In this document: piece by piece, positions 1 through 5,942 of the stretch
How the letters are laid out: the number at the start of each line of letters is the position of its first letter
Numbering within the stretch: position 1 is the stretch's first letter
Assembly (NCBI GenBank): GCA_903957405.1
Contig: CAJBPC010000746.1
Coordinates: forward strand, 1-6,002
Reading direction: 5' to 3'
DNA from: an uncultured bacterium
GTDB lineage: Bacteria > Bacteroidota > Bacteroidia > Chitinophagales > Chitinophagaceae
DNA length: 6,002 nt
The notes under the pieces: model-generated
Told to the model about the DNA's origin: nothing
Database searches by the model: none
The model's input: the letters and a program-made list of their open reading frames with translations, nothing else
Translations under genes and position numbers: made by a program

Positions 1-621
1 AAGAAATGGGATGCCGAACTGCATTCGGCGATAGGTGCGGCAGGCGAACTGTTCGCCATCAGGACCGAACTATACGAACAGATGGAACCGGATACGCTGC
101 TCGACGATCTTGTCATCTCTTTAAGGACCGCAATGAAAGGCTACATCATCCAATACGACCCGGAGGCATTTGCCATTGAACACGCATCCGCGAACATCCG
201 TCAGGAAATAAAGCGCAAGATCAGGATCTCCGCAGGCGGCTTGCAATCGGTCATCAGGCTTTGGCCTCTGCTGAATATCTTCCGTTACGGCACCCTCTCC
301 TTCCAGTACATTTCGCACAGGGTGCTTCGCTGGACATTGACACCCATCTGCCTGCTCCTCATGCTGCCCGTGAACATTCACCTGGCACTGCAGGATGGCC
401 ATCACCTGACCGGCACATACGACACCCTCTGCGGCTTACAGGGGTTATTCTACATCTCGGCCGCCGCAGGATGGTTTTTTGAGAACAGGGCCATACGCAT
501 CAAACTGCTCTTCATCCCTTATTACTTCCTGGTGATGAACATCTCCCTGTTCCTGGGATGCTTCCGCCTGCTGTCAAAACGACAGTCTGTGAACTGGGAA
601 AGAGCGGAACGCGCAAGCTGA
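1..621 (+). CDS. Membrane glycosyltransferase family 2, C-terminal part (5' end outside window)
   Basis: The frame is open from base 1 to the TGA at 619-621, giving the last 206 residues of a longer protein. It resembles the C-terminal half of processive, membrane-bound GT2 enzymes of the poly-N-acetylglucosamine/cellulose synthase type, which move sugar from a nucleotide sugar onto a growing glycan at the inner membrane. Visible marks are a small-residue GAAGELFAIR stretch (about residues 12-21), LLDD (33-36) in the place of the catalytic-base ED region, and KRKIRI followed by AGG (71-79) where the family has its Q/RxxRW-type product-binding segment. SHRVLRW (105-111) then leads into about three membrane helices (about 111-131, 144-160 and 167-187). 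The end, QSVNWERAERA, is a basic tail like that of related enzymes, so the C terminus looks intact. The donor-binding half is not in the window. The sugar and product cannot be told. The family call is firm; the subfamily is inferred. Confidence 0.85.
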   Translation, partial: KKWDAELHSAIGAAGELFAIRTELYEQMEPDTLLDDLVISLRTAMKGYIIQYDPEAFAIEHASANIRQEIKRKIRISAGGLQSVIRLWPLLNIFRYGTLSFQYISHRVLRWTLTPICLLLMLPVNIHLALQDGHHLTGTYDTLCGLQGLFYISAAAGWFFENRAIRIKLLFIPYYFLVMNISLFLGCFRLLSKRQSVNWERAERAS

Positions 622-985
622 GCGCCAGATCCCACATCCAACCCGCTATGGGCGGCAATACCGGTCGCAGCAAAGATATCCGTAAAGGTCCGGGTATTAA
701 AAGACACATCCTGGCGGGATCCGCTCAGCGAATGACCCGTCACGCGCGCCATCGAAAATCCAAGAACGATCTCGAAATTATGCTGCTCCGCCAGTCGGAA
801 ACCATAGCTCGCAACATTCTAGAACGTATATCGGTATCGGTATAAGAAGGAATGCTGCGGATCAGCACCGTTGGCTTCACACCCGGAGACCCGTTTGACA
901 GAACGCTCACCCCGGATGCCCGGCCCTGCAACGCATCCTCCGTGCGCAGGGGCTTCTGATGCTGGATGCAAACGCCGTAGCCTAC
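622..985 (-). pseudogene. Relic of a SusC-type TonB-dependent outer-membrane receptor
   Basis: Read on the minus strand, this stretch carries pieces of a SusC-like receptor, the outer-membrane porin for TonB-driven uptake of glycans or peptides. VGYGV (985-971) matches the conserved VVVGYG before the plug. In the same frame, ALQGRASGVSV, then SPG and VLIRSIPS (about 934-847), match the plug motif LQGRAxGV...SPG...IRG. From about 850 the similarity jumps to another frame: YRYRYTF, a TAG stop, then NVASYGF, EQHNFEIVLG and TDIFAATG. This resembles a barrel segment (YTFxNtaxY...HNF..LLG) that normally lies far downstream of the plug. The TAG sits where related proteins often have a residue such as E. 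The piece also has a shortened VGYG-to-QGRA spacing, an in-frame TGA just upstream, and stops abruptly at the glycosyltransferase end. A full receptor has roughly 1000 residues, so most of it is gone. The motif matches are seen; family membership rests on remembered consensus. Confidence 0.72.
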
Positions 986-1044
986 ATCACGACTACATCA
1001 ATATTACCCAATAAATTGATAATCAATGAATATAGACTACATCA
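982..1044. repeat. Three direct copies of CTACATCA at multiples of 11 bp
   Basis: CTACATCA occurs at 982-989, 993-1000 and 1037-1044. The starts are 11 and 44 bases apart, so all copies face the same side of the helix. The second and third copies share a longer core, GACTACATCAA (991-1001 and 1035-1045). They lie 31 bases or more upstream of the promoter-like element of the propeller regulator gene, so they could bind an activator or the regulator itself. The repeats are seen; the role is inferred. Confidence 0.5.
1015..1027. promoter_or_regulatory. Perfect inverted repeat ATTGAT-A-ATCAAT, possible operator
   Basis: A 6-base inverted repeat with a one-base centre lies between the second and third CTACATCA copies, about 105 bases before the regulator start. 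Its small size and near-zero loop suit a dimeric DNA-binding protein rather than an RNA hairpin. The stretch is AT-rich, so chance is possible. Symmetry is seen; function is inferred. Confidence 0.35.
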
Positions 1045-1051
1045 AATCGAG

Positions 1052-1081
1052 TTTTTCCGAAATGAAAAAATCATTATCTTG
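1052..1081 (+). promoter_or_regulatory. Possible Bacteroidota-type promoter of the propeller regulator gene
   Basis: TATCTTG (1075-1081) resembles the Bacteroidota -7 element TAnnTTTG with one T missing. A T-run at 1052-1056 lies 18 bases upstream, in the place of the -33 TTTG, but lacks the G. Transcription from here would leave an untranslated leader of about 45 bases before the ATG at 1132. The desaturase gene is preceded by a similar TAnnTTG word, which gives some support. Confidence 0.4.
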
Positions 1082-1131
1082 AACCTTCCGCCAAAGCCGC
1101 CGGTCCGCAGTGGTCGGGCGAAAAAAAGACC

Positions 1132-4026
1132 ATGATGAAAAAAGCATTTCTCTCCCTGCTGCTCATCCCTGCCATCGGCATCCATGCTCAGAACACCATC
1201 GGCATCCCCAGGATCATCAACTACAGCAAAGATGCCTACAGGGGAGGAACCCAGACATGGGACATCGATCAGGACAGCAAGGGAAGGTTATACTTCGCGA
1301 ACAATGAAGGCCTGCTGACTTTTGACGGGAATTTCTGGAAGATCCATCCCCTTCCCAATAAGTCCAACATGCGCTCGGTCGCCATTGACGAAAAAGGCCT
1401 CGTGTATGTCGGCGGGCAGGGAGAGATCGGCTATTTCTCACCAGACGCCCGCGGAAACCTGCGCTTCACATCCCTGTTGCCGCTGTTGCCGGAGGGCCAG
1501 CGGAACATCACGGACATCTGGGATATGGAAGTCATCGGAGAGTCCGTATTTTTCAGGGTCGCCGAACGGATGATCCTGCAGCTGAACAACAACAGCTTTT
1601 CCGTCTACCCCGCCGCCACAGACTGGATATCCATGAAAACCGCAGGGGGGAAACTCTACGCCCAGGACAGGTCTAAAGGACTTTTTCAATTCCGAAGCCA
1701 GCGCTGGATGCCCATAGCGGGATCCGACAAACTCCTGACAGGTAAAACGATGGCCGGCCTCTTCCCTTCGGCCACGAATGCCCTCCAGCTGATCACGGGT
1801 GATTTTCAGTCATTCCTGCTGCAACAAGACAGCTTGTCGCAAGACCAACGATTCCGGGCACCCTCCGGCACATCCTCTGTCTTCCGCGCCATACGCATGA
1901 ACAATGGGGAGATCACCGTCAGCACCTTGGCAGATGGCTGCCTGGTCGTCAAGAACACAGGCGAACTGATCCAGCGCATCGCACGCAAAGAAGGCCTGCA
2001 GAACAACAATGTCATCAGCGTCTTTCAGGACAGAGACCGCAACATATGGACCGGCCTCAACAATGGTATCAGCATCATTGCTTACCACTCCGCCGTCAAA
2101 TTCATCACCCCCAACAAGGAAAACCAGGTTTCCGGCACCAGCTCAAGGATCCACCGCGGTTCGCTATATGTCGGAAGCTCCGATGGCGTCTACTCCGTCG
2201 GCATCGACAACGGAATGGACGACCTCTCATTTGTCAAAGGGGATTTCGCACTGGTGAAGAACAGCTCGGGACAGACATGGAAAGTGGATGAGGTCAATGG
2301 AGAAATGCTCATCGCTCATACCGGCGGATTGCTCAGGCTGCAGAACGGATCCGCCGAAAAGATCAGTCGCGACCCCGGATGGCTATTCGTACCCATGGAC
2401 GCCATCACCCCCTCGCGCCATGTCCTCACAGGAACCTACTCCGGACTTAAGATGCTGGAATATGAAGGCGGTCAGTTCAAGGATATGGGTAACCTCCAAA
2501 GCGGTACCAGTGAATCCCTCCGGTTCCTGACAATGGACAATGAAGGAAGGATATGGGCATCACACCCCTACAGGGGCGTATACCTCATCACCCTTAGCCC
2601 CGACCGCAGATCTTTCAGCGCGGAACTCTTCACCGAAAAAAACGGCCTGCCATCCGTACTCGACAACCATGTGTTCAGGATCCGCAACAAAGTGGTCTTC
2701 GGCACATCCAAAGGCGTATTTGAATTCAACGGCGCAGAAAGACGATTCGAAAAATCCGCCTTTCTCGACACCATCATCGGAGATATGGACATCCGGTACC
2801 TGAACGAGGATGAGAACGGGAATATCTGGTTCTGCAGCGGCAAACGACTCGGCGTGGCCGATCTCAAAAAGATTCCCGGCAGGCCGCAGATCACCCTTTT
2901 CCCGGAATTGAAGGGGAAGATTCTGTCAGGCTTCGAAAGCATCTATCCCTACAACAGGCAAAACATCTTCATCGCCTCCGAAAGCGGGATCATACACTTG
3001 AACTATGAAAAATACATCGCCAATGAGTCCAGGCCAAAGGTCATCCTCAGCCTGATAAAAGCATCCGGCAGAAGCGATTCCACCCTCTATGGCGGATATC
3101 GGCGGGAGGCGGGAAACGAGCAGGAAACCAAAACCAGCCTTCACCCGGCTTTCAATGCCTTCCATTTTGAATACAGCGCCACCGCATATGGCATGGAAGA
3201 CAATATCGAATACGCATACATGCTCGAAGGGTACGAACGGAAATGGAGTCCCTGGACAGACCGCCCTGAAAAGGATTATACCAACCTCTCCTCAGGCAAT
3301 TATACCTTCAGGGTGAAGGCAAGGGACAACCTCGGACATGAATCTGAAACGGCCACCTATGCCTTCACCATACTCCCGCCCTGGTACATGTCATACTGGG
3401 CATGGATGGCATACCTCGCCATTGCCGCCCTCGGCATTCGCATGCTCCTATCCTTCCAGCGACAAAAACTGCTGAAGCAAAAACTCAAGTACGAAGAAAA
3501 ACAACGGCAGATCAACGTCTTGCACCAGCTGCAACTCGAAAAGAACGAGAAAGAAATCATACAGCTGAAAAATGAAAAACTCGAAAATGAAATAGTCCAC
3601 AAAACAAGGGAACTGGCGGACACCTCCATGCACCTCGTGGAAAGAAGCGACGCACTCCTGAAAGTCAAGGAATCACTCGAACAACTATACAAGAAAACCA
3701 ACGGCAACCACGACATCAAAAAGGCACTCCACATGCTCAACGACATCGAAAGAAACAATGAGGGCTGGGAACGATTCGCCTCGCATTTCGATGAGATCAA
3801 CAACAACCTGCTCAAAAACCTCAAAACTCGTCACCCAAAACTCAGCAACACTGACCTGAAACTATGCGCCTATCTCGAACTGAACCTGTCCTCCAAAGAG
3901 ATCGCACAACTCATGAACATATCTGTAAGGGGTGTGGAGATCGGACGATACCGACTTAGAAAAAAACTCGGCATACACACGGAACAGTCCGTTCAGGATT
4001 TCCTGGAAGATTACAGACAATCCTGA
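1132..4026 (+). CDS. Membrane-spanning propeller / Y_Y_Y / LuxR-type transcriptional regulator
   Basis: The 964-residue product probably senses a ligand in the periplasm and controls transcription directly. Residues 1-19 form a signal peptide (MMKK, hydrophobic core, cleavage likely after IHA). About 40-630 is a two-component-regulator type beta-propeller, with blade motifs such as DIDQDSKGRLYF (44-55), FQDRDRNIWTG (298-308), MDNEGRIWAS (468-477) and NEDENGNIWF (558-567). A Y_Y_Y domain follows (about 675-748: FHFEYSA, YAYMLEGY, WSPW, GNYTFRVKA). One membrane helix (about 752-774) leads to a Glu/Lys/Gln-rich coiled coil (about 775-855) and a C-terminal LuxR/GerE helix-turn-helix (about 903-948: LSNTDLKLCAYL, SSKEIAQLMNIS, RLRKKLG). 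There is no histidine kinase, receiver or AraC domain, unlike hybrid two-component regulators of glycan loci. Two adjacent ATGs (1132, 1135) could serve as start; A-rich GAAAAAAAGACC precedes them and no Shine-Dalgarno is seen. The gene is divergent to a receptor relic. Architecture is firm; ligand and targets are unknown. Confidence 0.9.
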   Translation: MMKKAFLSLLLIPAIGIHAQNTIGIPRIINYSKDAYRGGTQTWDIDQDSKGRLYFANNEGLLTFDGNFWKIHPLPNKSNMRSVAIDEKGLVYVGGQGEIGYFSPDARGNLRFTSLLPLLPEGQRNITDIWDMEVIGESVFFRVAERMILQLNNNSFSVYPAATDWISMKTAGGKLYAQDRSKGLFQFRSQRWMPIAGSDKLLTGKTMAGLFPSATNALQLITGDFQSFLLQQDSLSQDQRFRAPSGTSSVFRAIRMNNGEITVSTLADGCLVVKNTGELIQRIARKEGLQNNNVISVFQDRDRNIWTGLNNGISIIAYHSAVKFITPNKENQVSGTSSRIHRGSLYVGSSDGVYSVGIDNGMDDLSFVKGDFALVKNSSGQTWKVDEVNGEMLIAHTGGLLRLQNGSAEKISRDPGWLFVPMDAITPSRHVLTGTYSGLKMLEYEGGQFKDMGNLQSGTSESLRFLTMDNEGRIWASHPYRGVYLITLSPDRRSFSAELFTEKNGLPSVLDNHVFRIRNKVVFGTSKGVFEFNGAERRFEKSAFLDTIIGDMDIRYLNEDENGNIWFCSGKRLGVADLKKIPGRPQITLFPELKGKILSGFESIYPYNRQNIFIASESGIIHLNYEKYIANESRPKVILSLIKASGRSDSTLYGGYRREAGNEQETKTSLHPAFNAFHFEYSATAYGMEDNIEYAYMLEGYERKWSPWTDRPEKDYTNLSSGNYTFRVKARDNLGHESETATYAFTILPPWYMSYWAWMAYLAIAALGIRMLLSFQRQKLLKQKLKYEEKQRQINVLHQLQLEKNEKEIIQLKNEKLENEIVHKTRELADTSMHLVERSDALLKVKESLEQLYKKTNGNHDIKKALHMLNDIERNNEGWERFASHFDEINNNLLKNLKTRHPKLSNTDLKLCAYLELNLSSKEIAQLMNISVRGVEIGRYRLRKKLGIHTEQSVQDFLEDYRQS

Positions 4027-4073
4027 TACACGGTCCGGATTTTCGAAAAAAACGAATTGTTTCACGAAAACAG

Positions 4074-4085
4074 CTTGAAATCAAG
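4074..4085. promoter_or_regulatory. Inverted repeat CTTGA-AA-TCAAG upstream of the desaturase, possible operator
   Basis: Two 5-base arms flank a two-base centre, 48 bases before the -7-like element of the desaturase gene. The loop is too small for a stable hairpin, so a protein-binding site is the likelier reading. The 4027-4180 gap is otherwise AT-rich, with no gene and no clear terminator for the regulator gene. Chance is possible. Confidence 0.28.
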
Positions 4086-4133
4086 AAAATAATCGAAATA
4101 AAAAAATATACGATAAAAAAGGCCATCTAATCT

Positions 4134-4140
4134 TAACTTG
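4134..4140 (+). promoter_or_regulatory. -7-like element TAACTTG of the acyl-ACP desaturase gene
   Basis: TAACTTG fits the Bacteroidota -7 pattern TAnnTTTG less one T and ends 40 bases before the desaturase ATG. No TTTG-like -33 word is visible at the expected distance; that region is A-rich (4101-4120). It suggests that the desaturase is transcribed separately from the upstream regulator, from which it is 154 bases away. Confidence 0.38.
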
Positions 4141-4180
4141 CGTACTTCCAGTTAAATAACCCACAAATACGACGGAACTG

Positions 4181-5161
4181 ATGAGCCTTAGCAATACCCG
4201 CAGGGAAGTGATGCATTTCCTTGCGCAGAAGATGGATGATGCGATTGACAGTTTTCTTGGAAAAATCGATGAAAACTGGCAACCTTCCGACCTGCTGCCC
4301 GAAAGCACCAGTGTGGGTTTCATGGAACAGATACGTGACCTCCGGGAATCATGCAGAGACCTCCCATACGACTATCTCGCCGTACTGGTTGGAGATATCA
4401 TCACGGAGGAAGCGCTCCCCACTTACGAGTCCTGGCTTACCGACATCGATGGCATCGGCAAATCAGGAGACGAGGGATGGACCAAATGGGTGCGCATGTG
4501 GTCTGCCGAAGAGAACAGACACGGAGACCTGCTAAACAAATACGTCTACCTCTCCGGCCGCGTCAACATGCGCCAAATGGAGATCAGCACCCAACACCTC
4601 ATTGCCGACGGAATGGATATCGGAACCGCCCGCGACCCCTACCGCAATTTCGTGTACACCTCCTTCCAGGAAATGGCCACCAACATCTCCCACAGACGCA
4701 CCGCCACACTGGCAAAACAATACGGCAACAACCATCTCTCCAAGATCTGCGGAGTAGTGGCAGCCGATGAAGCCCGACATGCAAAGGCATACAAGAGCTT
4801 CATCAGCCGCATCTTCGAGATAGATCCCAATGAGATGATGCTCGCCTTTGAAGACATGATGCGGAAGAAAATCGTCATGCCCGCCCACTTCCTAAGACAA
4901 CAAGGCGAGAAGATCGGGGAAAGCTGGTCGCATTTCAGCGACGCCGCCCAAAGACTTGGCGTCTACACGACAAGAGACTATACCAACATCCTGGAAAGCC
5001 TCGTCAATGAATGGGAAATCGCTAAGATCTCCAACCTCAACGATGCTGCGGAACGCGCAAGGGACTACCTGATGAAACTCCCCGACCGCTTCCGTAAAAT
5101 CGCCGAACGCACATCCATCAAAGCTCCGCTGGAATACGAATTCAACTGGATCACTAGATAG
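4181..5161 (+). CDS. Soluble diiron acyl-ACP desaturase (plant stearoyl-ACP desaturase family)
   Basis: The 326-residue product should put a cis double bond into acyl chains held on acyl carrier protein, using oxygen and electrons from a ferredoxin, in the cytoplasm. It belongs to the FA_desaturase_2 family, whose best-known member is castor stearoyl-ACP delta-9 desaturase. All six iron ligands are visible by comparison with that enzyme: E76 (in TEEALPTY), E111 and H114 (in EENRHGD), E164 (in YTSFQE), E197 and H200 (in ADEARH). T167 matches the threonine near the oxygen site. LLNKYVYLSGRV, FEIDPNEMMLAF, MMRKKIVMPAH and QRLGVYTTRDY are also close to the plant sequence. No signal or transit peptide is present, and no membrane segment. 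The loop between the first two ligands is a few residues shorter than in castor. The start is the ATG at 4181, 40 bases after a -7-like element; there is no strong Shine-Dalgarno. Double-bond position and chain length cannot be read from sequence. Confidence 0.93.
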   Translation: MSLSNTRREVMHFLAQKMDDAIDSFLGKIDENWQPSDLLPESTSVGFMEQIRDLRESCRDLPYDYLAVLVGDIITEEALPTYESWLTDIDGIGKSGDEGWTKWVRMWSAEENRHGDLLNKYVYLSGRVNMRQMEISTQHLIADGMDIGTARDPYRNFVYTSFQEMATNISHRRTATLAKQYGNNHLSKICGVVAADEARHAKAYKSFISRIFEIDPNEMMLAFEDMMRKKIVMPAHFLRQQGEKIGESWSHFSDAAQRLGVYTTRDYTNILESLVNEWEIAKISNLNDAAERARDYLMKLPDRFRKIAERTSIKAPLEYEFNWITR

Positions 5162-5240
5162 ACCGGCATCGCAGTCTTTCCACGGTCTGCGGAAGATGCA
5201 TCATCGCATCCTTCCCATGGGATCCAGAATGGATTGCAAT

Positions 5241-5256
5241 GGTCCGTGTATGGACC
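5241..5256 (-). terminator. Small hairpin GGTCC-N6-GGACC in the convergent gap, weak terminator candidate
   Basis: A 5-base GC-rich stem with a 6-base loop begins four bases after the DUF2214 stop codon, read on the minus strand. It lacks a T-run on either side, so it is not a classical intrinsic terminator. It might stall or stabilise the 3' end of either convergent transcript. Only the symmetry is seen. Confidence 0.22.
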
Positions 5257-5259
5257 GTA

Positions 5260-5709
5260 TCAGGCAAATATGCCCCTCGCCAATGCGGCAGCGGATACAG
5301 CCATCAAAAGCATCAAGAATACTTCGATATAACTTAACACAGACAACTTTGGTGCCTGTCCAATATCGGGATCGACGCCCTTTTTCAGCTGAATCCGCCA
5401 ACGGATCAGTGTCACCATCGGCCATAACTCCATCGCGAAGACAAGCAGGTACAATCCCATCTTCAGATGGAAAACGGAATTGGAAAGGTAATAGCCCGAC
5501 CCCTTCTCCAAAGTGCCAAATGCCCGCCAAAGTCCGGTTGCGACAGACAACAGGGCAAAAACCCCATAAAAATTATCTGCCATAAAGACGGCTTTGAAGT
5601 TTCCGGCAACGGGTAGTTCGCGGAGCCGCTCGGCACGAAGCCAGCAGGCGCCAATACCCATCGCAAACGCAATCAGATGCAACGAGGCAATGACATATGA
5701 TAGCACCAT
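5260..5709 (-). CDS. Four-helix membrane protein, DUF2214 type
   Basis: The 149-residue product is an inner-membrane protein of unknown function that I recognise as DUF2214-like. Four hydrophobic segments are visible: about 3-23 (SYVIASLHLIAFAMGIGA), 45-62, 81-102 and 122-146. Between them are the features typical of the family: ADN (44-46) at the start of helix 2, WRAF, then EKGSGYYL (68-75), and HLKMG plus WPM (96-98) around helix 3. Length is normal for the family. The start at 5709 is chosen because the first helix and the family N terminus begin there; the next Met, residue 17, would remove most of that helix. A promoter-like element ends only five bases upstream, so the message may be leaderless. 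The gene is convergent with the desaturase, with stops about 98 bases apart, and shares no operon with it. The family call rests on remembered motifs. No reaction is assigned. Confidence 0.8.
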   Translation of the reverse strand: MVLSYVIASLHLIAFAMGIGACWLRAERLRELPVAGNFKAVFMADNFYGVFALLSVATGLWRAFGTLEKGSGYYLSNSVFHLKMGLYLLVFAMELWPMVTLIRWRIQLKKGVDPDIGQAPKLSVLSYIEVFLMLLMAVSAAALARGIFA

Positions 5710-5714
5710 GCATA

Positions 5715-5746
5715 CAAATTATGGCATTTGAAGTGCACGGCAAAAA
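5715..5746 (-). promoter_or_regulatory. Bacteroidota-type promoter (-33 TTTTTG, -7 TAATTTG) of the DUF2214 gene
   Basis: On the minus strand TTTTTG (5746-5741) and TAATTTG (5721-5715) are separated by 19 bases, the spacing expected for -33 TTTG and -7 TAnnTTTG elements of the Bacteroidota primary sigma factor. The -7 word ends only five bases before the ATG at 5709. Transcription would start at or very near the start codon, leaving little or no leader. Confidence 0.5.
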
Positions 5747-5769
5747 CACGATACCGCTTTGTCGCGCAG

Positions 5770-5791
5770 AAAAAAAACAGCCCGTCGACGG
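5770..5791 (-). terminator. CCGTCGACGG palindrome followed by T8, possible terminator of the upstream minus-strand gene
   Basis: Read on the minus strand, the palindrome CCGTCGACGG (5791-5782) is followed by GCTG and a run of eight T (5777-5770). The T-run is right for an intrinsic terminator, but the palindrome can form only a very short stem with a loop. It lies about 150 bases after the presumed stop at 5943 and about 25 bases before the DUF2214 promoter, where a terminator would make sense. Confidence 0.25.
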
Positions 5792-5812
5792 ATCGATCAT
5801 CCCAATGGACTT

Positions 5813-5881
5813 CCCCATCATGGATGCCGGACCAAGACCAACCGATACGGCCAAATGATATGGACGATGTCGCCCCATCAT
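5813..5881. repeat. CCCCATCAT repeated exactly 60 bp apart
   Basis: CCCCATCAT is found at 5813-5821 and 5873-5881, and ATGGAC occurs near each at a slightly different offset (5805-5810 and 5860-5865). This may be a worn short duplication in the gap between two minus-strand genes, or chance. I see no gene in 5747-5942. Confidence 0.25.
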
Positions 5882-5942
5882 CTCGCATACCTTACTCTAC
5901 AAGGCAGATAAACCCCTTGCGAAAATCACCAAAATTCCAGCC

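Noticed and set aside
558..845. Plus-strand open frame of 95 codons overlapping the glycosyltransferase end
   Set aside because: It overlaps a well-supported gene, its product has no recognisable motif, and the opposite strand carries the receptor relic that explains the openness.
1090..1131. GC-rich leader before the regulator start as a riboswitch or attenuator
   Set aside because: No stem longer than a few pairs, no known riboswitch core, and the leader is too short.
622..1131. Mobile element as the cause of the gene-poor gap
   Set aside because: No transposase fragment, terminal inverted repeat or target duplication could be seen; receptor decay explains the sequence better.
2568..2942. 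Antisense open frame of 124 codons inside the propeller
   Set aside because: Shadow of the sense gene, with no motif and no promoter or start signal.
3357..3824. Antisense open frame of 155 codons opposite the regulator's coiled coil
   Set aside because: Serine/cysteine/phenylalanine-rich composition is what the reverse of a Lys/Glu/Gln-rich coiled coil gives; the sense strand is clearly coding.
4039..4056. TTCG-A7-CGAA after the regulator stop, as a terminator
   Set aside because: The stem is only four pairs with a seven-base A loop and no following T-run.
5196..5585. Plus-strand open frame of 129 codons opposite the DUF2214 gene
   Set aside because: Low-complexity basic product; the minus strand gives a coherent four-helix family protein with a promoter.
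5673..5888. Minus-strand frame of 71 codons upstream of and overlapping the DUF2214 start
   Set aside because: Tryptophan- and cysteine-rich, no family likeness, and it runs through the promoter of the DUF2214 gene.
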